A program made the position numbers and the translations under genes. This document shows, piece after piece, positions 12,020 through 27,000 of a stretch of 64,000 nt of DNA (its first letter is position 1; each line of letters starts with the position of its first letter). The stretch comes from Liolophura sinensis (taxonomy: Eukaryota > Mollusca > Polyplacophora > Chitonida > Chitonidae): positions 22,889,127-22,953,126 of the forward strand of contig NC_088297.1 of NCBI RefSeq assembly GCF_032854445.1. The letters run 5' to 3'. Under the pieces are notes generated by a model, which was given only the letters and a program-made list of their open reading frames with translations, was not told where the DNA came from and ran no database searches.

Positions 12020-15000
12020 GTTCGTTCATTTACGAAGTATCAGTGTAAGATAAAGAATAATTTCAATGCGGTGTCTAAATTTCCCGCCCATCCAAAATAC
12101 AACTCGGGTTCAAGCTGGAATGGCCAATCTTATGAGTTTAATATCAAAAAGCCCTTTCGACAGTCAAAATTTGAATTAGGATTTTGCGGCTTTTGGGTCC
12201 AAAGAATTAAAATTTTAAGAATTTCATCAATGCTATTTTAAGACAAATGTGTCAAAATTTAAGTTCCCATTACCCAAAACTAAGTATTATGACATGGTTC
12301 ACGTTGGCTTCCTCTAGGGTCGAAGATGTACTTTACTTTAGCCAGGAAGGGTTCGTCACTCACTACATTTATTCGAATTCTTTAATTCCAAAATGTGGGT
12401 ATTTATATCTTTCCATGAGACATGCCATCCTTTTTAAGCGGGAAATCCAATCGGTGTTCAATCCCGATTCCTGTCTTGACTAAGACATCAAATACTGGTA
12501 ATCTTCGCACTGCCTTGCCTTGGTGTTCTTGCCTTGGGGTATAGGGCAAATACTAGATGGGGCCTCCATGGCCGAGAGGATTATCACGTCAGCGCGAGGT
12601 AATGACCCAGGAGCCTCCCACCAATGAGGTAGTTCTGAGTTCAAGGTTAGCTCATGTTGGTTTCCTCTCTGGCCTTACGTGGGAAGGTCTGGCAGCAACC
12701 TGCGGATGGTAGTTGTAATTTTGGTAAAGATAAGTGGTCGGCGGTGCTCTCCATTCTGGTCTCACCAATATGACATACATGTACACTGTGAGAACGTTTC
12801 CCAGTGACTTGACAACAGTCAGTGGTTTACTCCGTGCACAGACCGCCACCGTGTAAATCAAATGAGTATTTGAGTATTGCGAAAGAATCGCCCTTCATCG
12901 GATATCTGACAAACTTCTTGCAATCAAACTGGGTAGAGTTTTAATCGTCTGAACCGACAAAGTGACTCAAAAGATTGTTATAAATTAGGGGCATGATATT
13001 ATGTGACGGTAACAGAGTTTATGTTTAGTAGCCAGTGAATTCAAGCTCTCGGATAGAAAGGCAAACGTTACTAGGTCTATTGCTTCCCGGATGTTTGACA
13101 ATTCATTGTATTCTCTCACACGATTATTTAGAAATGGATAGAGATGTGACTAGTTAACTCTTCTACACAATTGGGTCTTTTAACGTGGCTTTTAATTTCA
13201 GCGTTAGTTCGGTCACATTACGACCATGCTTCTTTGTAGAAGACTAGTTCCGGAAACAGATAAGGTCATAGAACGTTGGGATTGAAACCAAGAAGACTAC
13301 ACCATTAAAAGGCGATTGATATCCCGCTAGCAAAGGAGTCGCGAAAATTGGAAAATGCTGTACAAGCGAATCGGCCCGTTATATCTGTGGTAATTCCTAC
13401 ATTATGATCCTAATAATTCTCGCACAATGAGGTGATATTAATTCAGAATTACACCTATTTAGTATCACGAGAAACTTTCGTCGCGTACACCTTTTGCACT
13501 TCGAGGACAGCACAGACGATCCAGACTGGTTAAGATAACCATTCAGAGCGGATGTGGAGGCTGAGCCGGTAAGATTGTCAACCGGTTTCAGACCACATAA
13601 CTCTTACAGCGCATGTGCCGCTCTCTACGCTCGCTTTACATCACTGCCACCAATACTGTAATAGACAAGCTTGACCTTTGAAGTTTATATGACACACGCG
13701 GGCTTGCTTAGGCTTATCCTCATCACTGTGTCCTCGCGCGGATTTATTTAATTAACTTTCATAATTAAAATTGTTTCAAATGTCGGCTAGAATCATGTTG
13801 TACATACTATATATAAAGAGAATGTATTCCTGTCACTTCCTGTCTCATCACCGTGACCCTAATTATGTCTGGTCAAAATTTGCTGTTGGTGGCACTGATG
13901 TGATGCGATCGTAGAGAACGATGGATGTAAAGAGTATGCTCAGAGCTAAGTAGAGGTCTATGGATAATATGCTGACAAATGCATCGTCGAGGAGAGATTG
14001 CAAATATCACTCATAAGACTGACAGTATTCTGATAGTACGTTTAAACACTGGACAATTTCATGACGATGACTACAAGCTTGTATTTTGTTTTACTTCTAA
14101 TACATTTTTGGTTGCGATGAGCAGAACTGTTGGAGGCTTTGTTCTTGTTTGTTCTTTCTGGTGGTGATGGTGGGAATGATATACATGTTGATCTTGAGCG
14201 TGGGGTGCAGTTTTGAAATGTGCATGCGTCTTACGTTTTGATCGCACACTGGTGATTTTTTTTTGTCGCTTGAGCATTTTTATGCGCTTATTTTGTCGTT
14301 CTCCGCAAGTGTCCAGTCTTCTACACTAGACGTCTCTGCGTATACCCGTTGACAGAGAACGCAATTTTCGCTTTATGCCATTGTGTAAAAATGGAATGTT
14401 TACACTAGAGAATACGTCGAGAATCGATGCACTGCGCGATATGTGGTTGAGATTCAGACGAGACTTGGTGGAGAAATGATCAACGAGGCGAGATTCGAGT
14501 GAGGGCGAGAGATTTAGTGGAGCACACGAGATTTAGACGCAAACGCGAGATTTGCATGGAATTCTCGACTGAATGTAACTGTAGCCTGGTTGGAATCTCG
14601 TTACGATGTCTTGTTGTCCTTATGTCGACATAGTCTCGACTAAACCTGGCAGTGTCGTTCGAATATCGTTGTTACTCGTTTAGGGTAAGTATGTGAAAGA
14701 CAATATGCCAGCATCCAACTTCCATACCAGACAGCTATATTGTTGACGTTTTTCTGAACCAAGTATGTGTTTTTATCAAAGTGTTGTATTTCAGGATGTC
14801 TGGCTGGGGCCCAGCACAGCACCAACTGTCCCCCGGGGCGTCACGTGATCGCTCACCTGTTTGAGTGGCGGTGGACGGACATAGCGGTGGAGTGCGAACG
14901 GTTCCTGGGACCCACAGGTTACTGCGGGGTGCAAGTAAGATGATCAAACAATTAAGCGGATCAATAATTTTTGAGAAATCAATCGATTGATACTTTAACC

Positions 15001-18000
15001 GAACAAGCACAGTTCATGCTTGAATTTGAACCACACAAGAAATTCTCTTTTTATATTTCTTCATAGTACGTGGGAAGATCTGCAGCAACCTGCGGATGGT
15101 CGTGGGTTTTCCCCAGGCTCTGCCCGGTTTCCTCCCACCATAATGCTGGCCGTCATTGTATAGGTAAAATATTCTGGAGTACGACGTAAAACACCAATCA
15201 AATAAATAAATATTTCATCATATATTTTCAAGCCATGAAAATATATGTGTTAGAGAAGTTACAATATATTATTGTATATCTATACAGACTTTATACAGTA
15301 TTCAACGCTCTTTACTTCAGCTTACAGCATATCGTGAAATTACAGAAATCTTGAACAACGCCGAGGATACTGCGGTCACAGTGATAAGGCAGGAAGTGAT
15401 GTCAGAAAATACAGACAATCCGTCTCAACTGTCTCTAATAATAATTTATACACATGCATTCTCTTTATCCAGAGGGGACATCCGTGGCTTGGTCGCTGTG
15501 ACTTAAAGTCCAGCTCATGGCGGCTTCCTCTCACACCGTACGTGTGAAGGTCTGCCAGCAGCCTGCGGATGGTCATGGGTTTGTCTCAGTCTCTTGCGAG
15601 TTTCCTCCCATCATAATGCTGGCCGCCGTCATATAAGTGAAATATTCTAGAGTACGGCGAAAAACATCAAATAAATAAATGGATAAAACATTATGTAGAG
15701 TATCAACAACACAATTCTAACCAAAACCTTAAACAATTTTATCGATGAATCCTGATTAAACAAGTCCGCGTGAGGAGAAAAGTGATGCGGCTAAGCCTTA
15801 ACAAGTGCGTCTCACAGGCTCCTAAGTCTCAGAGGCTTTCGCAGACGATCTGTCACTGTGAGCAGGTTGGCAATCGACCTTGGGGACAGGGGGACCTTTT
15901 CCCATCCAGTTGCAATTGGCCCTTTATGAAAAAAAATTAAGTTCTACACGGAATTGCAATTAATAACCACTGTCGCCCAATCATTCAGTCCAATCAGCCT
16001 GTTTATGTGTCTGTTATTACCGCCCATGTTGATTGTTTCGTTAACTGCCTTATTCCTGGAGTTCTATGGAATAACTTCAAATAACCGTGATCTTGTAGGT
16101 CTGAAATGGTTTTTGCTGAAAGTTTAAACCATTTATGTGGCTTATATGGCGGTTGAAATCTGAAAGATGTTATATTTAACAGCAACTGAAAGAAAGTTAA
16201 TAGATAGGGGGGAAAAAACTGGGCCGGATATGATTACGAAGAAATGTATACTGGCAGGCCAGTATGACATTCGATGACAAACAATAAGGATTAACAACGA
16301 CAACAATGAACCAGGATAATAACATTTTCGTGACATACCGGAACCAAAGGCTTAACATAGCCCAAAGTACAGATGTTTAAAATAATGAAAATTTATTTCA
16401 TAGATGTCATGGACAGATAGAACAATTTATTCAGTTTATGACTGAAAAAACCGGGTCGTCGATGGTTAAGTTAAAGCCGTTAACCAGGTAAAAGAATAAC
16501 ACACACTTTTAACCTCCACAATAAGAGGTCAGGGATGGGTCTGCTACGCCTTTTTATATAGAGACCCTCCTCCTGCTCAGGAGATATTATGATAATACAT
16601 GCGTATAATCAAACGTCTTTGAAAAAAAATAAAACAGCCTTGATTTTTTCTTAAAGGAGAAGAAAATTTAAATATCAATCAAATATCATTGAAAACAGTA
16701 TGCATTTCCTTGCAGGTGCAGACCATAAAATTTCGAATATGTACCTCAAGTTAATAAATTATAAATAAAGTCAGCGCCAAAATCCGATGTCAGCGACTCC
16801 ATTTTGGCCTGAGAACTAGTCCTGAAGTCTTCTGTGTTAGGGGAGAATTGCTGTCGGAAACAGCCGAAGTGCAGTTCGTACATTTCCGGTGGAACTCTTC
16901 TCCCCAGAGGGTAGCGAACAGTACAGTTCGTTTTCCACTTGGCGATCGGGAAATCGGAATGTTGGGTGTGGGTGTCGAGTCTACACAGCAAGCCGGCAGT
17001 TTTAACGGCTACCATTGGCTGAGAGGCAACACACCCCAAGCATAAAATATAGGGTGTTAAAGATGGAGGACGCGATGGACACAGCGATTTATGCCAGCTT
17101 TGCCGTTTTCAGGCTTTACGTGTATGGCGAGGAAAAATCGCAAAATGATGCAGCAGGCACCACCAGATAGAAAAAATGTGTCATGTTTTTAAGTTTTCTT
17201 CCCTTTTAAATGTTCATTGATAGTTGTTAGCCATCTATACAACATTGTATGTTTCAAACATATACGGACAAATAGTAAATATAAATCTCACCATCTTGGA
17301 ATGGTGTAAGGCTTGTTTTATGTATTACACATTCTGTGTTCAACTTTTTATGTATAGGATTGTGCTAAATAGACTTGTATTTCTTATTTGTGTTTGTATT
17401 TATGAGCCGTGTCTTCTAATAACCGTTATCTTTCATGTGTTTATGACATACATGTATTTGTCACAATACTGAGGCGCGTTGGCCACTGGAATGAAAAGTG
17501 CTAATATTATGTATATAACTGCATTGCATCGATTCCATGAACGAGACAACGTATAGGGCCGATTATGAAAGGGGGTTGTGCCCATTTCACTTCCCCAGCA
17601 TCTGACTGGTCTATCTCTCGGAAACATATGATGTCAGTCTTTGGCTCCGCCCTCAGAAACTATAATCTGGTCATGTGATCATGCTATAACTATTGCGTAA
17701 TATGTTCAGTGTCTCGTTTCATCCAGCACTTACAAAATTTGCTAGGTGAGGTTTCGAAAGGTATGAACTGTGGAGTATAGAGATATTCCCGCTACATAAA
17801 TACATAATGAAATTAATATCTCCTTGGCTTACGGCGCATGGCATGACGTAATTGGACAAATTTTCTCGCTTGTTGCAGATCTCTCCCCCTAATGAACACC
17901 GGATAATTCCGGAAATTAATTTTGATATCCCGTTCAGCCGCTTCACCCCCATAACCCGACCCTGGTACGAGAGATACCAGCCCGTCAGCTACAAACTTAC

Positions 18001-21000
18001 CAGTAGAAGCGGCACCGAGGAGGAACTCAGGGATATGATCAGACGCTGTAACGACGTCAACGTCAGGTATGTGACGTCATTAGGACGATAGACAGGTACG
18101 CACTATGTGGACGCCAGGTACATTACGTCAACGTCAAACACATGACGACACAAAGACGATAGACTACAGCAATGTCAGATACATTACATCAACGTCAGGT
18201 ACACCACGTTATGGTCAGGTACATGACGTCACAAGTCGGTAGACTTCACTAGTTACACTACATATACGTCGTTCCGCGCCGGTTCTTTCCTCGCTCTGAA
18301 AACAGCATGACACTATTATTGAGTATTATGCAAGCTGTGGACGCTTGTTTTCAGTTCAGGGCGGTTGCGTTGTATTTTGCAACGAGCGGTGTGTATTTTG
18401 CAATGTGCGGTGTGGTGTGTATTTTGCAACGTGCGGTGTGTATTTTGCAGCGTGCGGTGTGTATTTTGCAACGTGCGGTGTGTATCTTGCAGCGTGCGGT
18501 GTTTTCCTCCAACTTTTGCTCAGTTTCGTCTTCTCATAATCATGACTACTGTGATAAATTATGGGAAATAATCGAGACAATGGCGTCAAATACCAGACAA
18601 ATATATAGACACTACTTTGAGCCGAAAGCAAAATTAATCGGAATACATCAATGTTGGCAGAATCTACGTGGACGCCGTCATTAATCATATGGCCGGTGAG
18701 AACGCTTATGGAACCGGAAGTGCCGGAAGTATTTGGAACTCTGCATCTCTCAGCTTTCCTGGCGTGCCCTTTTCAGAGCACGATTTCCACAGCGGGTGTG
18801 GAATCGAGAATTATGGTGACGCGTACCAAGTGCAAAACTGCCGGTTGGTCGGATTGGTCGACCTTGACCTTGGCAAAGATTACGTCCGTGGGAAAATCGC
18901 CGATTACCTAAACAAGTTGACGGCCATGGGCGTGGCCGGCTTTCGCCTTGACGCATCAAAGCACATGCATCCAAACGATTTGATGGCAATACGAGCCAAA
19001 CTGCACAACCTGAACACCACTTACTTCCCGGCGGACAGTAAACCTTTCATATACCAGGAGGTTATCGACATGGGTGGGGAGGGTATATCGTCTAGCCAAT
19101 ACGTGGGTGTGGGTCGGGTGACGGAGTTTAAGTATGGTAAAGAGCTGGCACGGTTTTTTCGCGGTAACGTTCAGCTGAAACACTTGTCTGGCTTCGGGGA
19201 GTCCTGGGGCATGGTGCATTCCAATAACGCTGTAGTGTTCGTGGATAACCATGACAACCAGCGTGGGCACGGAGGGGGAGGCAACATCCTGACGTTCAGA
19301 GACTCACGCCTTTACAAAATGGCGAACGCCTTTATGCTGGCCTGGCCGTACGGCTTCACCAGGGTTATGAGCAGCTACTCGTGGCCAACACACTGGGAGC
19401 GCGGAAAGGACAAGAACGACTGGATCGGCCCACCGGCGTCTGGAAACCGCGTTCAAAATACCCTGGCTGTGACCATAACCGCGCAGGGCGAGTGCACCGG
19501 GGACTGGATCTGTGAACATCGTTGGCGTCAAATTGCAAATATGGTCGCTTTCCGGAACAGCGTGACGGGCCAAGGAGTCGACAATTGGTGGGACAACGGC
19601 GCGAACCAGGTGGCTTTTGGGCGAGGCGATAAGGGCTTCCTGGCCATTAATAACGACGGTTTCTGCATGGTTACCGAACTTGACACAGGGCTTCCGGCTG
19701 GCACTTATTGTGACGTCATATCCGGTGAGTTCAGAAGAACGCACTGTACCGGAAGAGTGGTACGCGTAGGGCATGATGGGAAAGCGTTGATGGATGTGGC
19801 CAACTGGTTGCCAGATCCCGTCCTAGCTATTCATGCAGGTGAGTAAATAATTTGTCAAGTTAAAACTGTATTTACTTATTTATTTCTGGGGTTTTTACCG
19901 ACAGCGCGCGATACAGATTGATGGATGCCTCAGTGCGTTGTACATAGCTTTGTTCAGTGGCTTCGAAGCCGTAAAAGTGACATGGTGGAAAAAAAATATT
20001 TTGGACGAGAAAAAAAATTACATAGTGAAAAAAACAATTTTGGGAGAGGAAATTGTTTTTCATAACCCCTAACCTCAAGGCCCCGACTTTTAAACAAATT
20101 TTATTTTCACCATGTCATTTTTCACTGCTCCGTAGGTGCCTAACTATGTCCGGCTATCTTCTGTCTTTTGGCTGATAAACCTAGTGTTCAGTGTTCAGTA
20201 CATATGTAAGATTTTTCCTTTGGGTCCAGGGGCTTAAAAATTCCTGCTATACGCCAATATTTAATTTTGCACACAATAACGTCCTGTACAAACATACTTA
20301 TAGATTCAGCCAGTAACTCTGTGGGTATATTCTTAGCATTATGTGAAGTTCTGTGAAGGACTGTGTGTGTGTGTGGGATGGTGGGGGGGGGGAAGGGGTC
20401 ATTTGTTAGACCTGAATGTTTCCTCTATTTGCTGATTGAATCTTATTTGTATTTGTATCATCTGGTTTGTTGAGGAGAGCCTCTGTAGTGGCCACTGGAT
20501 ATGGGCTTTCCTCGATATAAATATATGAAGCTGTGAACTAAAACATACACCGATAAATACGACAGCTGACAAAATAATAAGCGAAGTGGCAAATTCTTGA
20601 GTAAAATTAACTGAATAAATAAGTAAATTAAAATCACTAACACCGCTGTTTTTATGATAGTATTACGGTTGGTCAAGTAAACCTTCCTGGCCAAGGACAG
20701 TGGTATATTCCCGTCATTTATGTGTCCATTAGCCATAAATCTGGCCTCTATCAAAGACACGTATTTTGTGACATTATGCAGCTGTAACTACTCGGCACTG
20801 CTTGCCTGCTGAACAAATATGCTTCAGCCGGTATGCATACCGTATGGCTAATCTTATAGTCCTTTAGAATTACTCTGGTTCTCCAGCTATTGTAAACCAC
20901 TAAAATCAGGCGTCTTTTTGTAGTTGTATTTTGTATACATTTGCAGGATCGCGGATCAGTGACTCTGTTAGCCACGGCGCCGAGGCGGGTACACCTGACC

Positions 21001-24000
21001 TAAGACGTACGGTGATCCTCATAGAGAAGCAGACAACCCCCGGGCAGGACATCTTCATGAGGGGCGGGATTGACCACGCCCGGCGCCCAGGTGAATATCA
21101 TTGTCCGTCCGCCTTAATCTCGCGATATTACAGTTTCACGCGGTTTGGCTACGTCACACTTTGCATGGTTTAGGTTTTGAGAAGAAACTATGGAGGTGAA
21201 ATGAGCCGGTCTCATTAAACAGCCGCGTTATTACAGAGGTGAAATGGGTAGATCTCAGTAAATAGGTACGTTACTATGGAGGTGAAATGGGTATATTCAT
21301 TAAATAGCTACGTTACTATCGAGGTGAAATGGGTACATTTCATTAAACAGCTACGTTACTATAGAGATCAACCGGGTAGATCTCATTAAATTGCTGTTAC
21401 TGCGAATATTATCAATCAAGAGCTTTCCGCTTGAACTGATAAGTCATCACTGAACTATTCACAAAGTGAGCCACCAAGGACCAACCCTCCGTCGATCAGG
21501 TGGCAGACTCCAACACAGCGACTTGAAGTGGGAACGCTCATCCGTACAGGGTTAATGATTTATCAAAGCCTTTTAGGACTTTCTGCGATAGCGCAGCTCG
21601 CGGTTAACGCGCATTTAACCCGCTGTATTTGTAAGGAAAACATGAATCTAAGATTAAGAGTAAGTTGCACCTCGATACAAAGCTCTAACTCAAACACAGA
21701 ACTAAGTCTCACCTTTAACTTAAGGCCCAAAACAAACTTTTTAGTTAAAAATGGATACATTTTTAATTTCTGACTTGTGCCAAAGGACGTAAAGTTTACT
21801 CTGTTCTACCACTTGGGGATAATTTTAATTGCTGTTTTTTTATGCACGAATCGGTCGTGATCACTTATTTTATACACTCTCTTCGTTCTTTGGTACGTGA
21901 TGTTGAACGTGTTTTGGAAATTGATTTTGAGATTATTGACCCGGAATGTCCAGTTTGACAGAAATACCAATTTCTGTTTCGACGCCTAAATTCACAAAAC
22001 TTTGTGCGGCAAGTTTTCGTTGTAAATGACTTTGTCGTACGACACTTTAAAGATAGCACGACGTCATTTAGCCTCATTTGACTCAAATTTGATCATTATG
22101 ACGAGGCTTTACTGTACATGTGTCGTTTGTGTAGTCTGCAAGCAGAACCCAGTTGAGTGTGCGATCCCAGTGAGGTATCGACCTATTGGAACGGGTAGCC
22201 ATTACCAGAAATACATCGACTGGTGCAAGGGGGACCAGATGCTCGACTGGGAAGGAGCGGAATCCGGACAAGGCAAATACGAGAACATGTCACCCCACGG
22301 GTCCCCCCTGGTCTGGACAACAAATGACGTCACTAGCTCTGCTTATCAAAGCGTGAACAGGTGAGTTAGAGATGGCTTTAAATAATGACATTCTAGGTTC
22401 ATTTATAATGAACATTTTAGATGTTAACAGCTACCGGAAACTAACTGTAAACGCAGATGTGAAGTGATATCCAGCATATTTGCCTTAACGATGTATATAA
22501 ATGCTCCTAACAACATATGACAGAGGGGTAGGGGTTAGGTGGACGGGAGGGGGGGATTTTGAACTTGAATTGAAAACTTCATCAGAAGTTCAGATAATGA
22601 TAGATTTGTTTTAACGAAAATAGTCTTTTAGGATATATTCAAAGGAAAAGAAAACACTAAACAGATGAAAGACCATTTAACACTGTGTACATTTGATTTT
22701 TTTTAGAATTTGTCTAACTGACTTAACTGCATTTAAAACATGGGATTGTATGGTGGTCTGTTTGGGACCCCGGGGTATCAGTAACGTCACAGTAATATTT
22801 TTGGCTTGAAATAGTTCGTTTCCAGGACAGAATGTTGAATGCATTCATAGCTTTAAATGAAGATGCGTTTTGAATGATGACATATAGCAATTTATGTGTG
22901 TAAAGTTGTAAATAGCTGAAGTGACATCGCTGGTCCCAGTATAGTCAGAAAAGGCCACCATAAAATCCAACGTTTTAAATGCATTTTACTAGGTCGAAAA
23001 CTATTCTAATAAATAAATCATAAATTCCCGGACAATATTTAATGGTCTTTCGTCTTACACGTTCTTCATGCTAGTGTGTTCTTTGTCTTTAAGGCAAATG
23101 CAAATCAGCCTGCGGGGCACCTATTGTCACCTGCTTATTTTTTACCCAATTTTGTTACCCCTGCTGCACAATGATCGACGGATAGCTTTCAAACTTTGGG
23201 TCGACTAGGTCGCGGCTGTGAACGTTTGCGAGCGGCAAAGCTGGTTTTTGTGGGTCATGTGCTTCGTTGGCCATAATGAATTTCGTGCAAAACATTTAAA
23301 CATTTTCTTCTTACGAAGCAATGGACGGATTGCATAAAAAATTGGACTGGCCCAAGTTACAATAAGTTTGAAAGTAAGCATTCTCTTACGGTAAAAACTC
23401 TGGAAGTTCGTCGTAGGTGGAATATATGACGTCAAAGATAGTACCCAATTAGAAGATAACTTTTGTGTATTCTGGTGTATTTTGGGCCGATGATTCTGAA
23501 CTTGGTTTTGTTTTTTGTTTTGTTTACATAATTTATTTGACTTTTAATTACACAAATGTAAAACCCAGAAAGGTGAAACTTGCACCAAACTGTAGCCCGA
23601 GATGTATTCTTTTCTAAGTAACACTGATTTGAGCCACGACAGTTTTCTACCTAGAACTGACTGCACACCACTGTCCCTGGATCTTTGATGAATACTGTTC
23701 ATATGGCCCAGATCAATGAATTAACCTGTTTAATATAGGACAATTTGACATGGACTTTGTTTGTACTCAAAGGGATTTGACCTGACAGTCAACCTAGAGG
23801 TGCGAATTGCCGTATTAAAGGAAAATAGCCTACAATTTGTAAACGTTACCTATCTTATAGTACACAAAATGGCCAAAATGTCAACCCAATTCAAATGTGG
23901 AAGTTGACCAGACAGCTCTAACTGTAGTTACAACAGAAACTACCCGCTGCTCGGCGTTTGCATACGCGCATTTGTAGTTATGAAGGCTCAATGACCTAGG

Positions 24001-27000
24001 AGCCTCTCACCAATGCGGTCGCTATGAGTTCAAGTCCAGCTCATGCTGACTTCCTCTTCGGTCGTACAACCAAAATATATGAGTAAAATAATAATTGAAT
24101 TTTCTCATATGAAATAATGATATTAATGTGGCTGAACATGCATACCACTGAATGAATGTATGTAACCTAAAAAATATATATGCCCTAAATTTCGCTTGGT
24201 ACAATGTCATACCACCACCTGCATCTTGCACTTTTCTGGACAACACATCAAAAAATCAACCTAGCATAACCCCCATTTTCTGTGGTTGCTGGAAATGAAG
24301 TCATGTTGACAAAATTGTCATATATTTTGACCAGGTGCAAAATAAAAGTGCAGAAATTTACAGTGCGTCAACAAGCTAAAAATGTCTGCATGGCAATATT
24401 ATCAAGCCAGAGCTCCTTCACTCTTCAGTTCGGAGACAAATCTTGGACCCATTTGCCTGAATTGCGCATGTGAAAGGGGGCCGGGATAAAGCTGAGCAAA
24501 TGGAGAAGAACATCAGTGTGCCTCAGAGTTCCGTGTATATTCTGTCAACCTTGGACCGTGTAGCGAATACAAAAATAGCATTCATTACAGACAACGTACT
24601 CAGGAATGTACAGAAGTAAATACCTGTTATGAGTATAGCAGGTTATTACAATATTTTACATATGAACTCACAAATAACCATAAACAAGCAACTATAGGAA
24701 TATCGTCTTTCGTACTCTATCAGTGCCGTGACACACACTAAAAGCCTCAATAGTGGTATATTTACATTTAATACTCCTCAAACCGGTTTTACATTTCGCT
24801 GTGTGCCTTTATTATGAACAATTGCAGTTGTGTCGGCTTGTGACAATGTTACCTATAGAAAGCTTACAAGTTATTGTCTTATTGTGCTCCATCCATCAAA
24901 CACATTGCCTAAACCACAGCTCGTGAAATACGCAACCCAGTTCGTGAACACTGTTTACCGCAAACAATGAAACTGATGTCGTACCCACCGAAGAAAATAT
25001 TTGCGCCACTTCGAAAATCAGCATAGAAGGCACAAGTTGCAGCACATCCTTTATGGTTTTAAAACATCCCAGATTTACTCCGACTTTATAAAACTATATA
25101 TCCGCTCCAGGAGATATGTCACAATAAAACCGGTCAAGTCACCTGAGCAAACTTGGCGGTTACACTTCCCACGCCGCACGAAATGCACGGCCACCGGGCA
25201 AGGGCCGCTAACCACACCACACGACCAAGGGCCGATAACCAAGCACATGACCAAGGGCCGATAACTCATCCACTTTGCCCACATCATGCAGTCAAACGAC
25301 GACCAGTCACACATGTGTAACCTTAACAATTTTTCAGTCACATGACAACGAGGAGCCATTAGGCGTCTTCATGCAGCAGAGGTAGCCCATGCCGCCAAGG
25401 TGCTCAAGTGTCATGCCGAAGACACCAAACATGGCACTCCACCCCACATTATACTGACACCGGGCCGACCAGTTATGTTTCCTTGCTCTAACTTCTCAGT
25501 GTTCAGGGAAACATGACACAGCAACAAGTCCTATTTGTACCGGTAAACCCCAACCAGGGTTTCATCCCGGGTCTCCCGGCTTCGAGGCGGAGGCTCAAAC
25601 CATTAGGCCACCGAAGCCGTTTGTATCCTCCTGTATACACAATCTGATAACATACCAGTATGTATCAGCTTGTTTTCTTGACCACGAAACGATATATTTA
25701 GTTAACAGTTACACGAAGTGTACGATATCAGTATTAATATAAAGCAAAATCAAAACAATTTAACAGCTGTAGAGTGCACCTACCAAGGGGACACAACTCT
25801 GCACTGGTCTTGAAGCATTCTGAAATGTACCTACTGCCACCGTTGAGTTTACATCTCAAATATGCTAGAGATCCATGCTTTTTATAACAGTGACGTCGAA
25901 AGCGAGGCTCGTGCATTACATCACCTGATCTCGGATGACTACATGTACTTTCGCCTTGTCTAAACAACTGATGAACGTACCAAACTGTTGAGCAGTGCGC
26001 TATTTACAGGCATTTGTGGGTGTTATTATCATCTCCGTCAGGGCTCAAGCTGACCCATAGCAATTTAAATATATTTACACACTTAACACTTGATTTTGGA
26101 TAATAAAATTCAAAGGGGATACAACAACAGTTAACGTGGGTTCGTCACTGTTCTCGACGCCGGATGACCCGTGGCATAAGCTGATATAGGCCTATAAGAC
26201 TTTTACCATACCCAGTCGATTAGACTGCAATGACATCTCTTTTCTCACCTTCTGCGGTTACTTCTTCGAACTGTCTTTCGTGAGTGCCGCCATGTTGAAT
26301 AACTTAATATTCCTTGTCTAATACGTGAGTAAATAGTTCTTTTTTATTGTGGATGTTTTTGATTAATTCGGATACAGGTAGGTGCTTGATTTTTATACCA
26401 TTAGTAGAGATTTAGAAACAAGGAACTGAAAATACTTTTTAAATGTCTGTTACTCAACTATCAACCATTATCTCCAAATTGTGGCGGGAAATCACCCCGC
26501 TGATGGTGCAGATCTACAAACGATCCTTGTCTAGGTACCGTAGGATTACGTGGAAAGGCGCGTGAATTCGAATGGGCTTTAAGGATAAGGAGTATTCAAT
26601 CGGACAGAACAAGGGAAATAACTCTTTGGTAGTGAAACAGTAAAATAACTCACTCACTCACTCCATTTACACAGTTTCCACAATATAAGTGCAAACTAGT
26701 TTCTGCAAAACGTCAGAAGTTAACACTGATTAACCTGCAGCATGTTGCGAGTGACAACAATCTTACGAGACGTACTCAATAAGTTTGAGAATTACTTCTT
26801 CTTCGCGCGACAAACAATATGGCGTCTTGGCGGGATTACATAATGCCGGGTAACAGAGTAGACTTGTCAAACGCAGTTACAAAAATATATCTCTTTACAA
26901 CAGTAAATCATGTCCACTAAATATAAGTATTTTGAGAGAATATTGGTCACATATTTAGCAATCAGACATCAGGCAAAGTGTGACAGTACATACACTCGGC

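Noticed and set aside
12558-12640. A genuine tRNA gene
   Set aside because: The A- and B-box-like parts belong to a SINE head: the sequence continues into the SINE body and the acceptor stem does not pair.
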